Source of the DNA: Maribacter algarum (ex Zhang et al. 2020)
GTDB taxonomy: Bacteria > Bacteroidota > Bacteroidia > Flavobacteriales > Flavobacteriaceae
Length of the DNA: 64,000 nucleotides
NCBI RefSeq assembly: GCF_005885635.1
Contig: NZ_VATY01000004.1
Coordinates: 186,001-250,000 of the forward strand
Reading direction: 5' to 3'
The notes beneath the pieces are model-generated. The model was not told the DNA's origin and did no database searches. It saw only the letters and a list, made by a program, of their open reading frames with translations. The translations under genes and the position numbers were made by a program. This document shows, one piece after another, positions 53,410 through 62,911 of the stretch; the first letter of the stretch is position 1; the number at the start of each line of letters is the position of its first letter.

Positions 53410-55461
53410 TTGAAAACGCTACTTCAAAAGATTGAGAGTAAATCTTCATGTAAAGTAGTTTTTACAGATTTTTTTGACACACTAGTCCATAGAATAGTTC
53501 ATCCTCATTACACAATTAAATTATGGGGTAAATTTATGATTCGTGAATTGGGACTTCTTATCAATGCAGACGAATTGTTTGCTATTCGAATCGACTCGCT
53601 TTCACATCTATCAAACAAATTATTTCTTAAAACAATTGAGGTTCCTTATGAAGAACTTCAAATTGAAGTTTACCGTAGACTTATTAATGCAGAAGTCTTA
53701 CCAAATACATCTTTTGAGCATTTTTGTAAAATTTTCACACAAGCTGATTTAGTTTCAGAAACCTCTGTACAGTTTAAAAATGAATCCCTAGTTCACTCTT
53801 TAAAAGAAATAAGAGGAAAGGGATATCGCATTTACCTAATCACAGATTTTTTTCTTCCTCATGAAATTATTTCTAAAATTCTTGAATACCATGGCATGTT
53901 GGGGGTTTTCAATGCTATTTTTGTATCCTGTGATTTGAAAAAAAGTAAGGAAAGCGGTTCGATTTATCCAGAAGTCCTTGAACTTACAAATTCATCACCC
54001 GCTGAAACGATTATGGTTGGCGACAACAAAAAAAGTGATATCATTAATGCGCAAAAACATGAAATAGAAGGTATTCATACAAAAAATCTGAGACATCATT
54101 TTCGTAATAAAAGAAATTTAATGGGGAATGACAACCATAATTTTGATAATGTTTGCGAAACTATTGAGAAAACTTGTGCAAAAAGTAAATATCCATTTAG
54201 TGAATACATAATTCATTTTTATTTTTTTACGGAACGTTTGTATAAGAAAGCCAGAAGAGATGGGGTAAAAGACTTATTTTTTTTGGCAAGAGAGGGTCTT
54301 TACTTGAAGAAGTTATTCGACTTTTACCAAGAACTCAATCAATTCAATTCTAAAAATCAAATCCGTACTCATTATTTAAAAGCATCGCGGCAGTCCGCAC
54401 AACAAGTTGCTCTTAAACCTCTTGAGGAAGAAGATTTCAAAGAATTAGGAGGAATGTATAACCAAATGTCCATAGATCAATTACTGACATGGTTCTTATT
54501 TCCTGAAAAATTAAAAAAACAGTTAATCGACCAATTAGGCATTAAACCAGAACAAAATTTTTCAAATTTGTTTACCTCAGAATTGATGAGCGAACTGCGA
54601 AAAAATGAAATTTTTGTAACACAATATGAAAAAAACCGGGTAAACCAAAAAGAAGCTTTCATGAAGTACTTAACTTCATTTGGTGCGGATATTGAAAAGA
54701 ATGGGATTTCCTTGGTAGATGTCGGCTGGGGAGGTACAATGCAAGAATGTATCCATAAATTTCTTAATAAAGAGGTTCCAGTAACAGGATATTATATTGG
54801 ACTTAAAGCTATTTACAATATTGAACCGGACACCAAAAGATTTGGCTTAAACTTCTCGCTCTATCCCAGTCATGGAGTTTCCTATGACATTTTAAAAGCA
54901 AATGGTCAGTTGTACGAACAACTATTAGGTGCCCCTCATGGCAGTACTTTAGGTTATAAACTTGAAAACGGACAGCCTGAGACTATTGAGTTTCATGAGG
55001 AAAGTGAAAAGTACGTTTTTGACAATTATGTAAAAGACGTTCAGTCATATATGTTCGGACGATTTGAGGAATTGTTCCTAAGCTTAAGATCTATTGATTA
55101 TTCTCAAGTTCGAGTTCAGGAATATATGACCAGTATGGCAATGCGAACTGGAATATTAACGAACAAGAAACGTATTCGATTTATTAACAATATTTCAAAA
55201 GGTTTTTACCAAAATGTTGGGGAAAATAAGGTAGGCCTCAATTATAATCCAAAGCAGCTTTCGGTTTCAAAACGCTCTTTGGTTTATAAATTTATTCGAT
55301 CTCCTGAGAAGGTTTTTCGTTACCTTGTTAAAGTCAAACCTTTCTTATATGCAAAAGGCCTTTACTGGTGCTCTTGGCCTGTTAATTTGGCATATTACTA
55401 TATGAAATTTAACTTTTGGGTGAAGAAGACTTGGTTTCCAAAGCGATTGTTACGTTCCTAA
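53410..55461 (+). CDS. Large HAD-like protein (COG5610-type) of the polysaccharide locus
   Basis: A 683-residue cytoplasmic protein. Its N-terminal third is a HAD domain: motif I is TDFFDTLVHR (Asp20 as nucleophile, Phe22 where phosphatases have the +2 Asp), and motif IV is TIMVGDNKKSDI (about 202-213). The remaining two thirds form a conserved region with DLFFLAREGLYLKKLFDFY, HYLKASRQSAQ and SLVDVGWGGTMQ. Proteins of this make-up are common in capsule and O-antigen loci but have no settled function. It starts with TTG and is preceded by its own promoter-like sequences, so it may be transcribed apart from the main cluster. It converges on the lipoprotein gene at 55481. Confidence 0.8.
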   Translation: MKTLLQKIESKSSCKVVFTDFFDTLVHRIVHPHYTIKLWGKFMIRELGLLINADELFAIRIDSLSHLSNKLFLKTIEVPYEELQIEVYRRLINAEVLPNTSFEHFCKIFTQADLVSETSVQFKNESLVHSLKEIRGKGYRIYLITDFFLPHEIISKILEYHGMLGVFNAIFVSCDLKKSKESGSIYPEVLELTNSSPAETIMVGDNKKSDIINAQKHEIEGIHTKNLRHHFRNKRNLMGNDNHNFDNVCETIEKTCAKSKYPFSEYIIHFYFFTERLYKKARRDGVKDLFFLAREGLYLKKLFDFYQELNQFNSKNQIRTHYLKASRQSAQQVALKPLEEEDFKELGGMYNQMSIDQLLTWFLFPEKLKKQLIDQLGIKPEQNFSNLFTSELMSELRKNEIFVTQYEKNRVNQKEAFMKYLTSFGADIEKNGISLVDVGWGGTMQECIHKFLNKEVPVTGYYIGLKAIYNIEPDTKRFGLNFSLYPSHGVSYDILKANGQLYEQLLGAPHGSTLGYKLENGQPETIEFHEESEKYVFDNYVKDVQSYMFGRFEELFLSLRSIDYSQVRVQEYMTSMAMRTGILTNKKRIRFINNISKGFYQNVGENKVGLNYNPKQLSVSKRSLVYKFIRSPEKVFRYLVKVKPFLYAKGLYWCSWPVNLAYYYMKFNFWVKKTWFPKRLLRS

Positions 55462-55480
55462 AATCGGAGTTCGCATTATC

Positions 55481-55951
55481 CTATTTAAAATTTCGTTCCA
55501 CTAGAACCTCTTTCTTAGTAATGGGGATTTTATAAATACAAAATAGATTTGTGCGAATAGAGGTCAAATTCTCCTTAGAATCTCTATGCATATCAGAATT
55601 AAGAATTACCTGCTTCTCTGTTTCCGCATTAAAAGTAAGCACGGGCAACCCATCAAAATTTTGTTCTCCAACGCAGTGAAAAATTACCATTTCTTTAGAA
55701 AAGTCAATAATTGGAAGTGGAAGTCCAGGTTTTCGAGTTCTATTAATCTTAGCGTATAAACTTTTAAGTCTTTTCTCATCTTTGATAATCATAGTTTCCT
55801 CAACATCGAAACCGCCATACTCATCTTGAACAAGCAATACCATCTTAGAGTTCGCAGGCTTAGAACCTGAACTAGAATCTTTCATACTTGCCTTCTTTTG
55901 CCCATTGCATGATGCCAAAACAAATAAAACGGCTACCAAATAATTTTTCAC
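55481..55951 (-). CDS. Small lipoprotein, possibly PrcB_C-like
   Basis: A 156-residue protein with a GTG start that directly abuts the bshA stop (TAG then GTG). The signal peptide ends in the lipobox LASC (Cys15). Residues after it (NGQKKASMKDSSSG) are polar. The rest contains MVIFHCVGEQNFDG and resembles the PrcB C-terminal domain found in small exported bacterial proteins, but I am not certain of this. Coupling to bshA suggests simple co-transcription rather than a shared task. Confidence 0.7.
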   Translation of the reverse strand: MKNYLVAVLFVLASCNGQKKASMKDSSSGSKPANSKMVLLVQDEYGGFDVEETMIIKDEKRLKSLYAKINRTRKPGLPLPIIDFSKEMVIFHCVGEQNFDGLPVLTFNAETEKQVILNSDMHRDSKENLTSIRTNLFCIYKIPITKKEVLVERNFK

Positions 55952-57097
55952 CTAACTATAACTTTTATTGAATCTACTTTTGTAAGCTTTTTCATAAACC
56001 TCTTCGTATAAAGGAAGAATATTGAGGATATCAAATTTTTCGGCTGACTTAACAGCGTTGTCTTTGAATCGGTCTAAAACCTCTTCCTCCTCCAGTATCT
56101 TAAGTGCATTCTGTGCCATTTCATCCACTTCTCCAACATCACTTAAAAAACCTGTAATTCCATGTTCGTTAACCTCAGGAATTCCTCCTGCATTACTTGA
56201 AATTACGGGTACCTTATTAATCATAGCCTCTAAGGCAGCTAAACCAAAACTTTCCGTTTCAGAGGGCAATAAAAATAAATCAGTAAAACATAAGATTCTA
56301 TCAATTTCATTACTGTTACCAAGAAATATGACTTTATCAGAAATCCCTAACTTCTCACACAATAACTCAGCTCCTTCTTTTTCGGGACCTTCCCCTACCA
56401 TCACCAATTTTGCAGGCGTCTTTGCCTGCACTTTGTTGAAAATATTAATCACATCGGGTATTCTTTTTACCTTTCTAAAATTACTAATATGAGTTAAAAT
56501 TTTCTCATGATCAGCAGCCATTAAAGACCGTTGACAATCAGTAAAAGAAGCACTATACTTGCTCTTATCAATGAAGTTGGGAATTACCTCAATGTCCCCT
56601 TTAATATCGAAAATTTCTAGAGTCTGTTTTTTTAAATTTTCAGAAACCGAAGTTACCACATCAGAATTATTTATACTGAATGTAACCGCAGGTTTATAAA
56701 AAGGGTGTTTGCCCACCAACGTAATATCAGTTCCGTGCAGGGTGGTAATCATTGGAATATGAATATTTTCCTCTGCCAACATTTGTTTGGCCATATACCC
56801 AGCGTATGCATGAGGAATGGCGTAATGAACATGCAACAACTCTATTCCGTGAAACTTGATTGTATCGACCAGTTTGCTTGACAAAGCCAATTCGTAAGGT
56901 TGGTACTGAAATAAAGGATATTCTGGCACATGCACCTCATGAAAGTGTATTCTATTGTTTAGCAAGCCTAAGCGAACTGGTTGTCTATAGGTTACAAAAT
57001 GAACTTCATGACCTCTATTTGCTAGGGCGATGCCTAGCTCTGTGGCAACTACACCACTACCACCCCAAGTAGGGTAACATACGATAGCTATCTTCAT
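55952..57097 (-). CDS. bshA: N-acetyl-alpha-D-glucosaminyl L-malate synthase (bacillithiol synthesis)
   Basis: A GT4 enzyme that joins GlcNAc from UDP-GlcNAc to L-malate, the first step of bacillithiol synthesis. Its 381 residues begin IAIVCYPTWGGSGVVATELG, the BshA signature. They continue with HVHYAIPHAYAGYMAKQML and TTLHGTDITLVGKHPFYKP, and the C-terminal EX7E is in SETESFGLAALEAM. Although it is a glycosyltransferase next to the polysaccharide locus, it is on the other strand and serves thiol metabolism. Bacillithiol is known in Bacteroidota. Confidence 0.95.
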   Translation of the reverse strand: MKIAIVCYPTWGGSGVVATELGIALANRGHEVHFVTYRQPVRLGLLNNRIHFHEVHVPEYPLFQYQPYELALSSKLVDTIKFHGIELLHVHYAIPHAYAGYMAKQMLAEENIHIPMITTLHGTDITLVGKHPFYKPAVTFSINNSDVVTSVSENLKKQTLEIFDIKGDIEVIPNFIDKSKYSASFTDCQRSLMAADHEKILTHISNFRKVKRIPDVINIFNKVQAKTPAKLVMVGEGPEKEGAELLCEKLGISDKVIFLGNSNEIDRILCFTDLFLLPSETESFGLAALEAMINKVPVISSNAGGIPEVNEHGITGFLSDVGEVDEMAQNALKILEEEEVLDRFKDNAVKSAEKFDILNILPLYEEVYEKAYKSRFNKSYS

Positions 57098-57171
57098 TAA
57101 TCAAATTTAGTGAAAACAAGATTTAAGTCGTCTTTTAGCCAATTTATTTACATTTATTTTAAGAGAGTATC

Positions 57172-60084
57172 TTAATCGATTATGGCGTCGTAAATAGCTT
57201 TCTGGATTCTTGTGCGTAAACCAGATTTTACAAGTAAGGTGTTTGAAGCTGAGGGATATGTTCTATTCGAGAGAAAAACGTAAACAATTTCTTTTTCAGG
57301 GTCGGCCCAGGTATAGGTGCCTGTGAAGCCACTATGTCCAAAACTTTTTCTTGAAACACAACCACAAGTTGGACCCTTATCACGCAATTGTGGTTTATCA
57401 AATCCCACACCCCTTCTTACCTTCTTATTACAAAAGTAACAAGTATTGAATTTTTTAACCGTTCTTCCATCTAAAAACCGAACACCACCATACGTACCTC
57501 CTTGCAGGTACATCTGCATAATTTTTGCCACATCGTTAGCATTGCTAAAGAGTCCTGCATGACCTCCTACCCCACCTTGCATTGCAGCACCCATATCGTG
57601 AACATAACCTTGTACAGTCTGATACCTGTAGTAATTATCCTCTTCTGATGGTACAATCCTTTTTTTAGAAAATTTCTCCAATGGATTGTAGCTAGTATTT
57701 GTTGCGCCCAAGGGCTGGTATAAAAATTCATCTGCTAACTTGTCTAAACGCTTCGTGTTTTTATCCTCAATGTATTTTTTCATAACATAATAGGCCACAT
57801 CGCTATAGCGGTATCTATTCGACTTTAAATCTTGTCTACCAATACGATTGTAAATTGAATCCTTATAATCATCCGTCAAGTATAGATTATCAGTGACTTT
57901 TGTAGAAAATCCTTTTAGGGGTTTGTTTCTGTAAAATTCTCCTGAAGGTTTTCTTTTTTCATCCAAGGTACTTACATAAAAAGCAATCCATGCCGGAAGT
58001 CTTCCGTAGTGCGATAATGCTTTAAGTACAGTTACATTTTTCAACTCCGTATCGGCATATTCAGGTACTAAATCAGCAAAAGTGTTGTTAAGGCGAATCT
58101 TCCCTTCTTCTTCCATCTTCATTACAACAGGCAGGGTTGCTAATATTTTAGTTATAGAAGCTAAATCGTAGATGTGATTTGGAGTGATTTTTTCTTCTGA
58201 TTTATAGGTAGGTTTTCCAAAACCTTTATTATAAATTACTTTTCCCTTACGGGCAATCAGTACCTGAGCTCCCGGATACATTAAAGAATCAAGTCCATCT
58301 TGAACCAATTTATCCACTTCAGCAAGTTTAGAAACATCGAAACCCACACGCTCTGGAAAACTATAACCTAAACGTAAAAGGGACTTCAACTGTACACTAG
58401 AATTCACACCAAATTCTTTATGTCCTGAAACCGGCAAAACACCCTTTGCTGGGATTGCACCAAAAATCAACTGCGCTGTTTTTTCCTGTGCCAACTTACT
58501 ATTTTGATGAGCTACCACCACCCCATCAATATTTTTAAAAGAACTAACGCCCAGTAAAGCGTATGGTTTGGCAAAAACAGAAAGTATCACATTTGAACTA
58601 CGTTCTTTAGCAATCTCTTGTAACCAAGTCTTTTCTTTCGCACTAAAACTATAAGCCTTCCATGGGCTTGCATTGCTCTTATGGAGGCCGATAATGACCA
58701 GGTTGTACTCCTTTAATTTTTTCTTTAAAGTACCAATGTCTTTCCCATTGACTTGAGTAACATTAGCATATTTATTAAGCTCACTTAGAAAAGGGGCATT
58801 GTCAGCGTCCCCGAACTTTACATATGCGATTTTCTTGTTTTCCAGCTTTTTAATACCCATTAAATAATAGGCATTTTTAACTACTGTAATTGCATTTTCA
58901 ATAGCTTCTTCATAAACCAAATCATCTGAACGTGAGTTCAAATCTTCATAAAGATTCTTCAGTGCTATTGGGCGATATTTATGTAAACCAGCTTTGTATT
59001 TGGCCATCAATATTTTCTTCACTGAGCTAGCCAAACGCTTTTCAGTAATTTTACCCTTTTTGTATGCCTTTACCAACTTCTCCTTTGCCTTTGACACCTC
59101 GGTGGGCATCAGTAACATGTCATTGCCAGCTAAAAAAGCTTTTACTTCAACATCACCATTCTTTCCAGTATTGGCGACACCACTCATATTTAGTGCATCG
59201 GTAAAAATCAATCCTTCGAAGCCCATTTGTTCTTTAAGAATTCCGGAAATAATTTGTTCAGAAAGTGATGAAGGTAGTCCTTTTTTAAGTTCTAAAGCCG
59301 GGACTTCTAAATGTGCAACCATTATACTACTGACTCCAGCATCAATTAATTTTTTATAGGGATATAGTTCGATACTATCCAGCCTTGATTTTGGAAAATC
59401 AATTATGGGCAGGGCTTTGTGAGAATCTGTTGCAGTATCTCCATGTCCCGGAAAGTGTTTACCACTTGAAAGTACGCCTGCACTCTCCATACCTTTTACA
59501 AAAGCAACTCCTTTTTCCGTCACATTTTCTCGGTCTTCACCAAAAGAACGACTGCCGATTATCGGATTTCTTGGATTAATATTGATATCAACATCTGGCG
59601 CAAAATTAATATGCACCCCCAATCGCTTCGCATGTTTACCAATTTGTTTTCCCACTTTCTCAACTATTCTATTATCAGAAATAGCACCAAGGGTCATGTT
59701 ATAGGGAAAAGCGTATGTGGAATCCAATCGCATGGAAAGTCCCCATTCGGCGTCCATACCAATAAGTAAAGGGGTCTTGGAAATTTTTTGGTAGGAATTG
59801 GTCAACTTGGCTTGTCTCACTGGGCCTCCTGTAGAAAAAATTACTCCTCCAATATGTTCGTCTCGAATAAGTTGTGCAATCTTATCGGTAGCAGATTTGT
59901 TTTGATCGGAGGCAACACTAACCATAAAGAGTTGACCAAGTCGTTCTTCCAAAGACATGGCGTTGTACTTAGAATCCACCCATCTTTTTTGGGAAACGCT
60001 ATCCTTGACCACAAGTGGGTTGCTCTGCGCATTTGCACAAAAGACGGCAAGTAAAAATAAAGGGAGAACTCTTAAAACACGCAT
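57172..60084 (-). CDS. GH3 beta-N-acetylhexosaminidase / serine beta-lactamase fusion
   Basis: Start 60084 gives a clean signal peptide (RVLRVLPLFLLAVFCANAQ) and 970 residues; an in-frame start at 60123 adds 13 residues before it. The N-terminal GH3 domain (about 30-380) has GMDAEWGLSMR, the NagZ-like KHFPGHGDTATDSH near 207-222 and the nucleophile Asp in FTDALNMSGV. A middle GH3 C-like region follows. The C-terminal part (from about 590) is a beta-lactamase-type serine hydrolase with SxxK in LASITKI (about 643), a YSD where YxN is usual, and HSGFTGT in the KTG/HxG position. The fusion is widespread in Bacteroidota and is thought to act on peptidoglycan in the periplasm. Confidence 0.92.
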   Translation of the reverse strand: MRVLRVLPLFLLAVFCANAQSNPLVVKDSVSQKRWVDSKYNAMSLEERLGQLFMVSVASDQNKSATDKIAQLIRDEHIGGVIFSTGGPVRQAKLTNSYQKISKTPLLIGMDAEWGLSMRLDSTYAFPYNMTLGAISDNRIVEKVGKQIGKHAKRLGVHINFAPDVDININPRNPIIGSRSFGEDRENVTEKGVAFVKGMESAGVLSSGKHFPGHGDTATDSHKALPIIDFPKSRLDSIELYPYKKLIDAGVSSIMVAHLEVPALELKKGLPSSLSEQIISGILKEQMGFEGLIFTDALNMSGVANTGKNGDVEVKAFLAGNDMLLMPTEVSKAKEKLVKAYKKGKITEKRLASSVKKILMAKYKAGLHKYRPIALKNLYEDLNSRSDDLVYEEAIENAITVVKNAYYLMGIKKLENKKIAYVKFGDADNAPFLSELNKYANVTQVNGKDIGTLKKKLKEYNLVIIGLHKSNASPWKAYSFSAKEKTWLQEIAKERSSNVILSVFAKPYALLGVSSFKNIDGVVVAHQNSKLAQEKTAQLIFGAIPAKGVLPVSGHKEFGVNSSVQLKSLLRLGYSFPERVGFDVSKLAEVDKLVQDGLDSLMYPGAQVLIARKGKVIYNKGFGKPTYKSEEKITPNHIYDLASITKILATLPVVMKMEEEGKIRLNNTFADLVPEYADTELKNVTVLKALSHYGRLPAWIAFYVSTLDEKRKPSGEFYRNKPLKGFSTKVTDNLYLTDDYKDSIYNRIGRQDLKSNRYRYSDVAYYVMKKYIEDKNTKRLDKLADEFLYQPLGATNTSYNPLEKFSKKRIVPSEEDNYYRYQTVQGYVHDMGAAMQGGVGGHAGLFSNANDVAKIMQMYLQGGTYGGVRFLDGRTVKKFNTCYFCNKKVRRGVGFDKPQLRDKGPTCGCVSRKSFGHSGFTGTYTWADPEKEIVYVFLSNRTYPSASNTLLVKSGLRTRIQKAIYDAIID

Positions 60085-60127
60085 ATTCGATCGGTCTATC
60101 AAAATAACTGTAAACACTTGCATTTAT

Positions 60128-60145
60128 TGCATTTCATCGGATTTA
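60128..60145 (+). promoter_or_regulatory. Isolated first-box copy of the regulatory motif (copy I)
   Basis: TGCATTTCATCGG matches the first box exactly but points away from the minus-strand gene that starts at 60084. A second half-site is weak (ATCTTTGATAAAG, 21 bp on). It may be a chance match or act in reverse orientation. Confidence 0.25.
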
Positions 60146-60238
60146 TCAAACACTTCATCTTTGATAAAGCCACAATGCCACCTATCTAATTTCAAAACCC
60201 GTACCAAAACTGTCTAAAAGCGAAGTAGGATTGAAATT

Positions 60239-60721
60239 TTACATAAAGCGGCTGTGCCAACTTTCAGAGGCTGGAACTTCCCAATGTTCTAGATATTCAC
60301 CCTTAGTGGCAACCAAATTGTTGAACACAATTGTTTTTGCAGAAACGGCTTTTTGCTTAGCCATCTTTTTAAAATCCAAAAGGGACTTATAAGCAACAAA
60401 ATCACCTTGTTTATAGGATACATTCATTTTGTCTAACAATTCGACATTATATTTCTTTTCCAAATGCTGAATAAAATGAACAGATGCATCGATACTACAA
60501 CCAGATGCAGAAGTCAACGACTGGTCTAAACCTACAATAATAAAACGATTGTATCGAATTTCAAAACCGGCCTTCAAGTCTTGACCATGGGCAGTCCATT
60601 CTGAAATAAAGGCACAGAATGCCTCTTTCAATTCAACTAATTCGTTTGGACCAAAACTCCTATTTGCCTGATATATCCATACTCTTGAAGTATCTGGAAG
60701 GGATTCAAATTCTACTAGCAT
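60239..60721 (-). CDS. Conserved hypothetical protein (often mislabelled ABC transporter ATPase)
   Basis: A 160-residue cytoplasmic protein beginning MLVEFESLPDTSRVWIYQANRSFG and containing FEIRYNRFIIVGLDQSLTSASGCSIDASVHFI. It is conserved in Flavobacteriia, where databases have labelled it ABC transporter ATPase. No Walker A, Walker B or ABC signature motif can be seen here, so that label has no support. The function is unknown. It follows the iron-sulfur gene pair with a 73-base gap. Confidence 0.8.
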   Translation of the reverse strand: MLVEFESLPDTSRVWIYQANRSFGPNELVELKEAFCAFISEWTAHGQDLKAGFEIRYNRFIIVGLDQSLTSASGCSIDASVHFIQHLEKKYNVELLDKMNVSYKQGDFVAYKSLLDFKKMAKQKAVSAKTIVFNNLVATKGEYLEHWEVPASESWHSRFM

Positions 60722-60794
60722 ATTTTAAAGTTCAAATTCAAGTATCAAACACAAGTTCAAATACTTAAGTATGTTTGGGGTAGTATAACTATTT

Positions 60795-61586
60795 CTACAA
60801 ATCCTCAGCTGTAGCAATTAATTCTGCAATATCCATGACGGCTACTGATGCTTCTTTTTCTTTATTTTTTACACCATCGGTCATCATAGTGTTACAAAAA
60901 GGACAACCAGCCGCTATGATTTCAGGTTTGGTTTCTAAAGCTTGCTCCGTTCGTTCGATATTAATGTCTTTATCTCCTTTTTCGGGTTCTTTAAACATTT
61001 GTGCGCCACCAGCCCCACAACATAATCCTCGCGTTTTACAACTTTTCATTTCAACCAGCTCTGCATCTAGTTTCTGAATGAGCTCCCTTGGAGCTTCATA
61101 AACTCCGTTTGCCCTTCCCAAATAACAAGGGTCATGGAATGTGATGCGCTTGCCCTTGTATTGACCACCTTCCATGGTAATTCTTCCTTCAGAAAGCAGT
61201 TGTTTTAAAAACTGTGTGTGATGAACCACTTCATAATTTCCTCCCAGTCCTGGATATTCGTTTTTTAAGGTATTAAAGCAGTGCGGACATGCGGTTACCA
61301 CCTTTTTCACCTCGTAAGCGTTCATCACCTCAATATTGGTTACCGCCTGCATTTGAAAAAGAAATTCGTTTCCCGATCGTTTGGCTGGGTCTCCAGAACA
61401 GCTTTCCTCAGTTCCCAATACCGCGAAAGAAACATTCGCTTTATTCAAAATTTTGACAAAAGCTTTGGTAATCTTTTTTGCCCTATCATCAAAACTACCT
61501 GCACAGCCCACCCAAAATAAAACTTCAGGTTGCTTACCAGCCGCAAAAAGCTCAGCCATCGTCGGTACCCTCAATGTATTCTCCAT
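60795..61586 (-). CDS. Iron-sulfur protein with CCG domains (heterodisulfide reductase B-like)
   Basis: A 263-residue soluble protein with two cysteine-rich CCG modules. Visible motifs include FWVGCAGSFDDRAKK, ACPHCFNTLKNEYPG, FHDPCYLGR and GLCCGAGGAQMF, and a late AAGCPFCNTMM. Such modules bind an unusual [4Fe-4S] centre and occur in HdrB, GlpC and LutA-like proteins. The gene follows the membrane ferredoxin-like gene by 11 bases, so the two likely form an electron-transfer complex. The donor and acceptor are unknown. Confidence 0.9.
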   Translation of the reverse strand: MENTLRVPTMAELFAAGKQPEVLFWVGCAGSFDDRAKKITKAFVKILNKANVSFAVLGTEESCSGDPAKRSGNEFLFQMQAVTNIEVMNAYEVKKVVTACPHCFNTLKNEYPGLGGNYEVVHHTQFLKQLLSEGRITMEGGQYKGKRITFHDPCYLGRANGVYEAPRELIQKLDAELVEMKSCKTRGLCCGAGGAQMFKEPEKGDKDINIERTEQALETKPEIIAAGCPFCNTMMTDGVKNKEKEASVAVMDIAELIATAEDL

Positions 61587-61597
61587 AAACTATTTTT

Positions 61598-62908
61598 TTA
61601 AGATTCTTCCGCCCAATTCAGACGATCCATCTGATTGAAAGGCCAAGGGGCTCCGTTATTTTCAATGTTGCCCATCATATTATTTAAATCAGATGGCGCG
61701 GCAGATTGCTCCATGACCAAATACTGACGCATATCCATAATAATGGATAAGGGATCAATACTTACTGGACAAGCCTGAACACAAGCGTTACAAGATGTAC
61801 ATGCCCATAGCTCTTCATGAGATATATAATCTCCTAAGAGTTGTTTTCCGTCATCTACAAAGGTCCCTTTGTTAGCTTCAATATTTTTACCAACCTCCTC
61901 CAGTCGATCACGAGTATCCATCATAATCTTTCTTGGGGAAAGTTTTTTTCCAGTCTGATTGGCAGGGCACTCACTTGTACACCGACCACATTCTGTACAG
62001 GTATAGGAATTTAATAGTTGAACCCAACTCAAATCAGTAACATCAGAAGCCCCAAATTTTTCAGGGTCTGGGGCATCCTCAGCTGGTGCCGCAAAAGGGT
62101 CAGCATTAGGGTCCATCATTAACTTTACCTCTTGAGTAACTGCATCATTATTCTTGAACTGCCCTTGCGGAATTAATTTTCCATAGAATGTATTTGGAAA
62201 AGCCAATAGAATATGTAGATGTTTGGAATAATATAGATAGTTCAGGAAGATTAAAATGCCGATGATATGCAACCACCAAGCACTACGTTCGATTAAGGGC
62301 AAAGTACTTTTAGATAATCCGCTAAATAAAGGAGCAAGGTATTGACTTATAACATTACCTGATTCCAATTCTTGGAACTGAACATCAGTTGCGTTCATTA
62401 CCAAAAACAGACACATCAGAACTACTTCAAAATATAGAATTATATTGCCATCATTCTTCGGCCATCCAGTCATTTCCTTACTCAGGAAACGCTTTATTTT
62501 TATAATATTCCTCCGAATCCAAAAAACTATTACAGCAACTAAAACCAGTACGGCTAAAACTTCAAAAGAACCGATAAGAAATCCGTAGATAGATGTATTT
62601 AAAACTTTTAATCCTATACGATGCGTTCCAAAAAGACCGTCAATAATAATCTCTAGAACTTCAATATTGATGATTACAAAACCTATGTAAACAATAATGT
62701 GAAGAAATCCTGCAATTGGTCGAACCACCATTTTGGTTTGCCCCAGTGCAATTTTAGCCATGTTCTTCCAACGTTGTGGCTTATTATCAGATACATCCAC
62801 ATCCTTGCCGAGGTTGATGTTTCTTCGAAGTCTTAAAACATTCTTAGCAAAGAAACCAATACCAGCAATAAGGATAATAGCAAATAAAATCTGGGGAAGA
62901 TAATTCAT
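61598..62908 (-). CDS. Membrane-bound ferredoxin-type Fe-S oxidoreductase
   Basis: A 436-residue protein with an N-terminal membrane part of five to six helices (similar to NarI-type heme b subunits) and a C-terminal domain with two [4Fe-4S] motifs, CTECGRCTSECPANQTGK and CTSCNACVQACPVSIDP. It resembles the HdrD/DsrK-like membrane-linked oxidoreductases. With the CCG protein it may pass electrons between the quinone pool and a cytoplasmic partner. It lies 3 bases after the MCE protein gene, probably by operon packing. Confidence 0.9.
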   Translation of the reverse strand: MNYLPQILFAIILIAGIGFFAKNVLRLRRNINLGKDVDVSDNKPQRWKNMAKIALGQTKMVVRPIAGFLHIIVYIGFVIINIEVLEIIIDGLFGTHRIGLKVLNTSIYGFLIGSFEVLAVLVLVAVIVFWIRRNIIKIKRFLSKEMTGWPKNDGNIILYFEVVLMCLFLVMNATDVQFQELESGNVISQYLAPLFSGLSKSTLPLIERSAWWLHIIGILIFLNYLYYSKHLHILLAFPNTFYGKLIPQGQFKNNDAVTQEVKLMMDPNADPFAAPAEDAPDPEKFGASDVTDLSWVQLLNSYTCTECGRCTSECPANQTGKKLSPRKIMMDTRDRLEEVGKNIEANKGTFVDDGKQLLGDYISHEELWACTSCNACVQACPVSIDPLSIIMDMRQYLVMEQSAAPSDLNNMMGNIENNGAPWPFNQMDRLNWAEES

Positions 62909-62911
62909 GTT

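Noticed and set aside
55952-57097. Assigning this glycosyltransferase to the polysaccharide cluster
   Set aside because: Its sequence is clearly BshA, it is on the opposite strand and convergent with the cluster, and it serves bacillithiol synthesis.
57102-57109. TAAATTTG on the minus strand just upstream of bshA
   Set aside because: It matches TAnnTTTG but lies only 5 bases before the start codon with no TTG at proper spacing, so transcription would start inside the gene.
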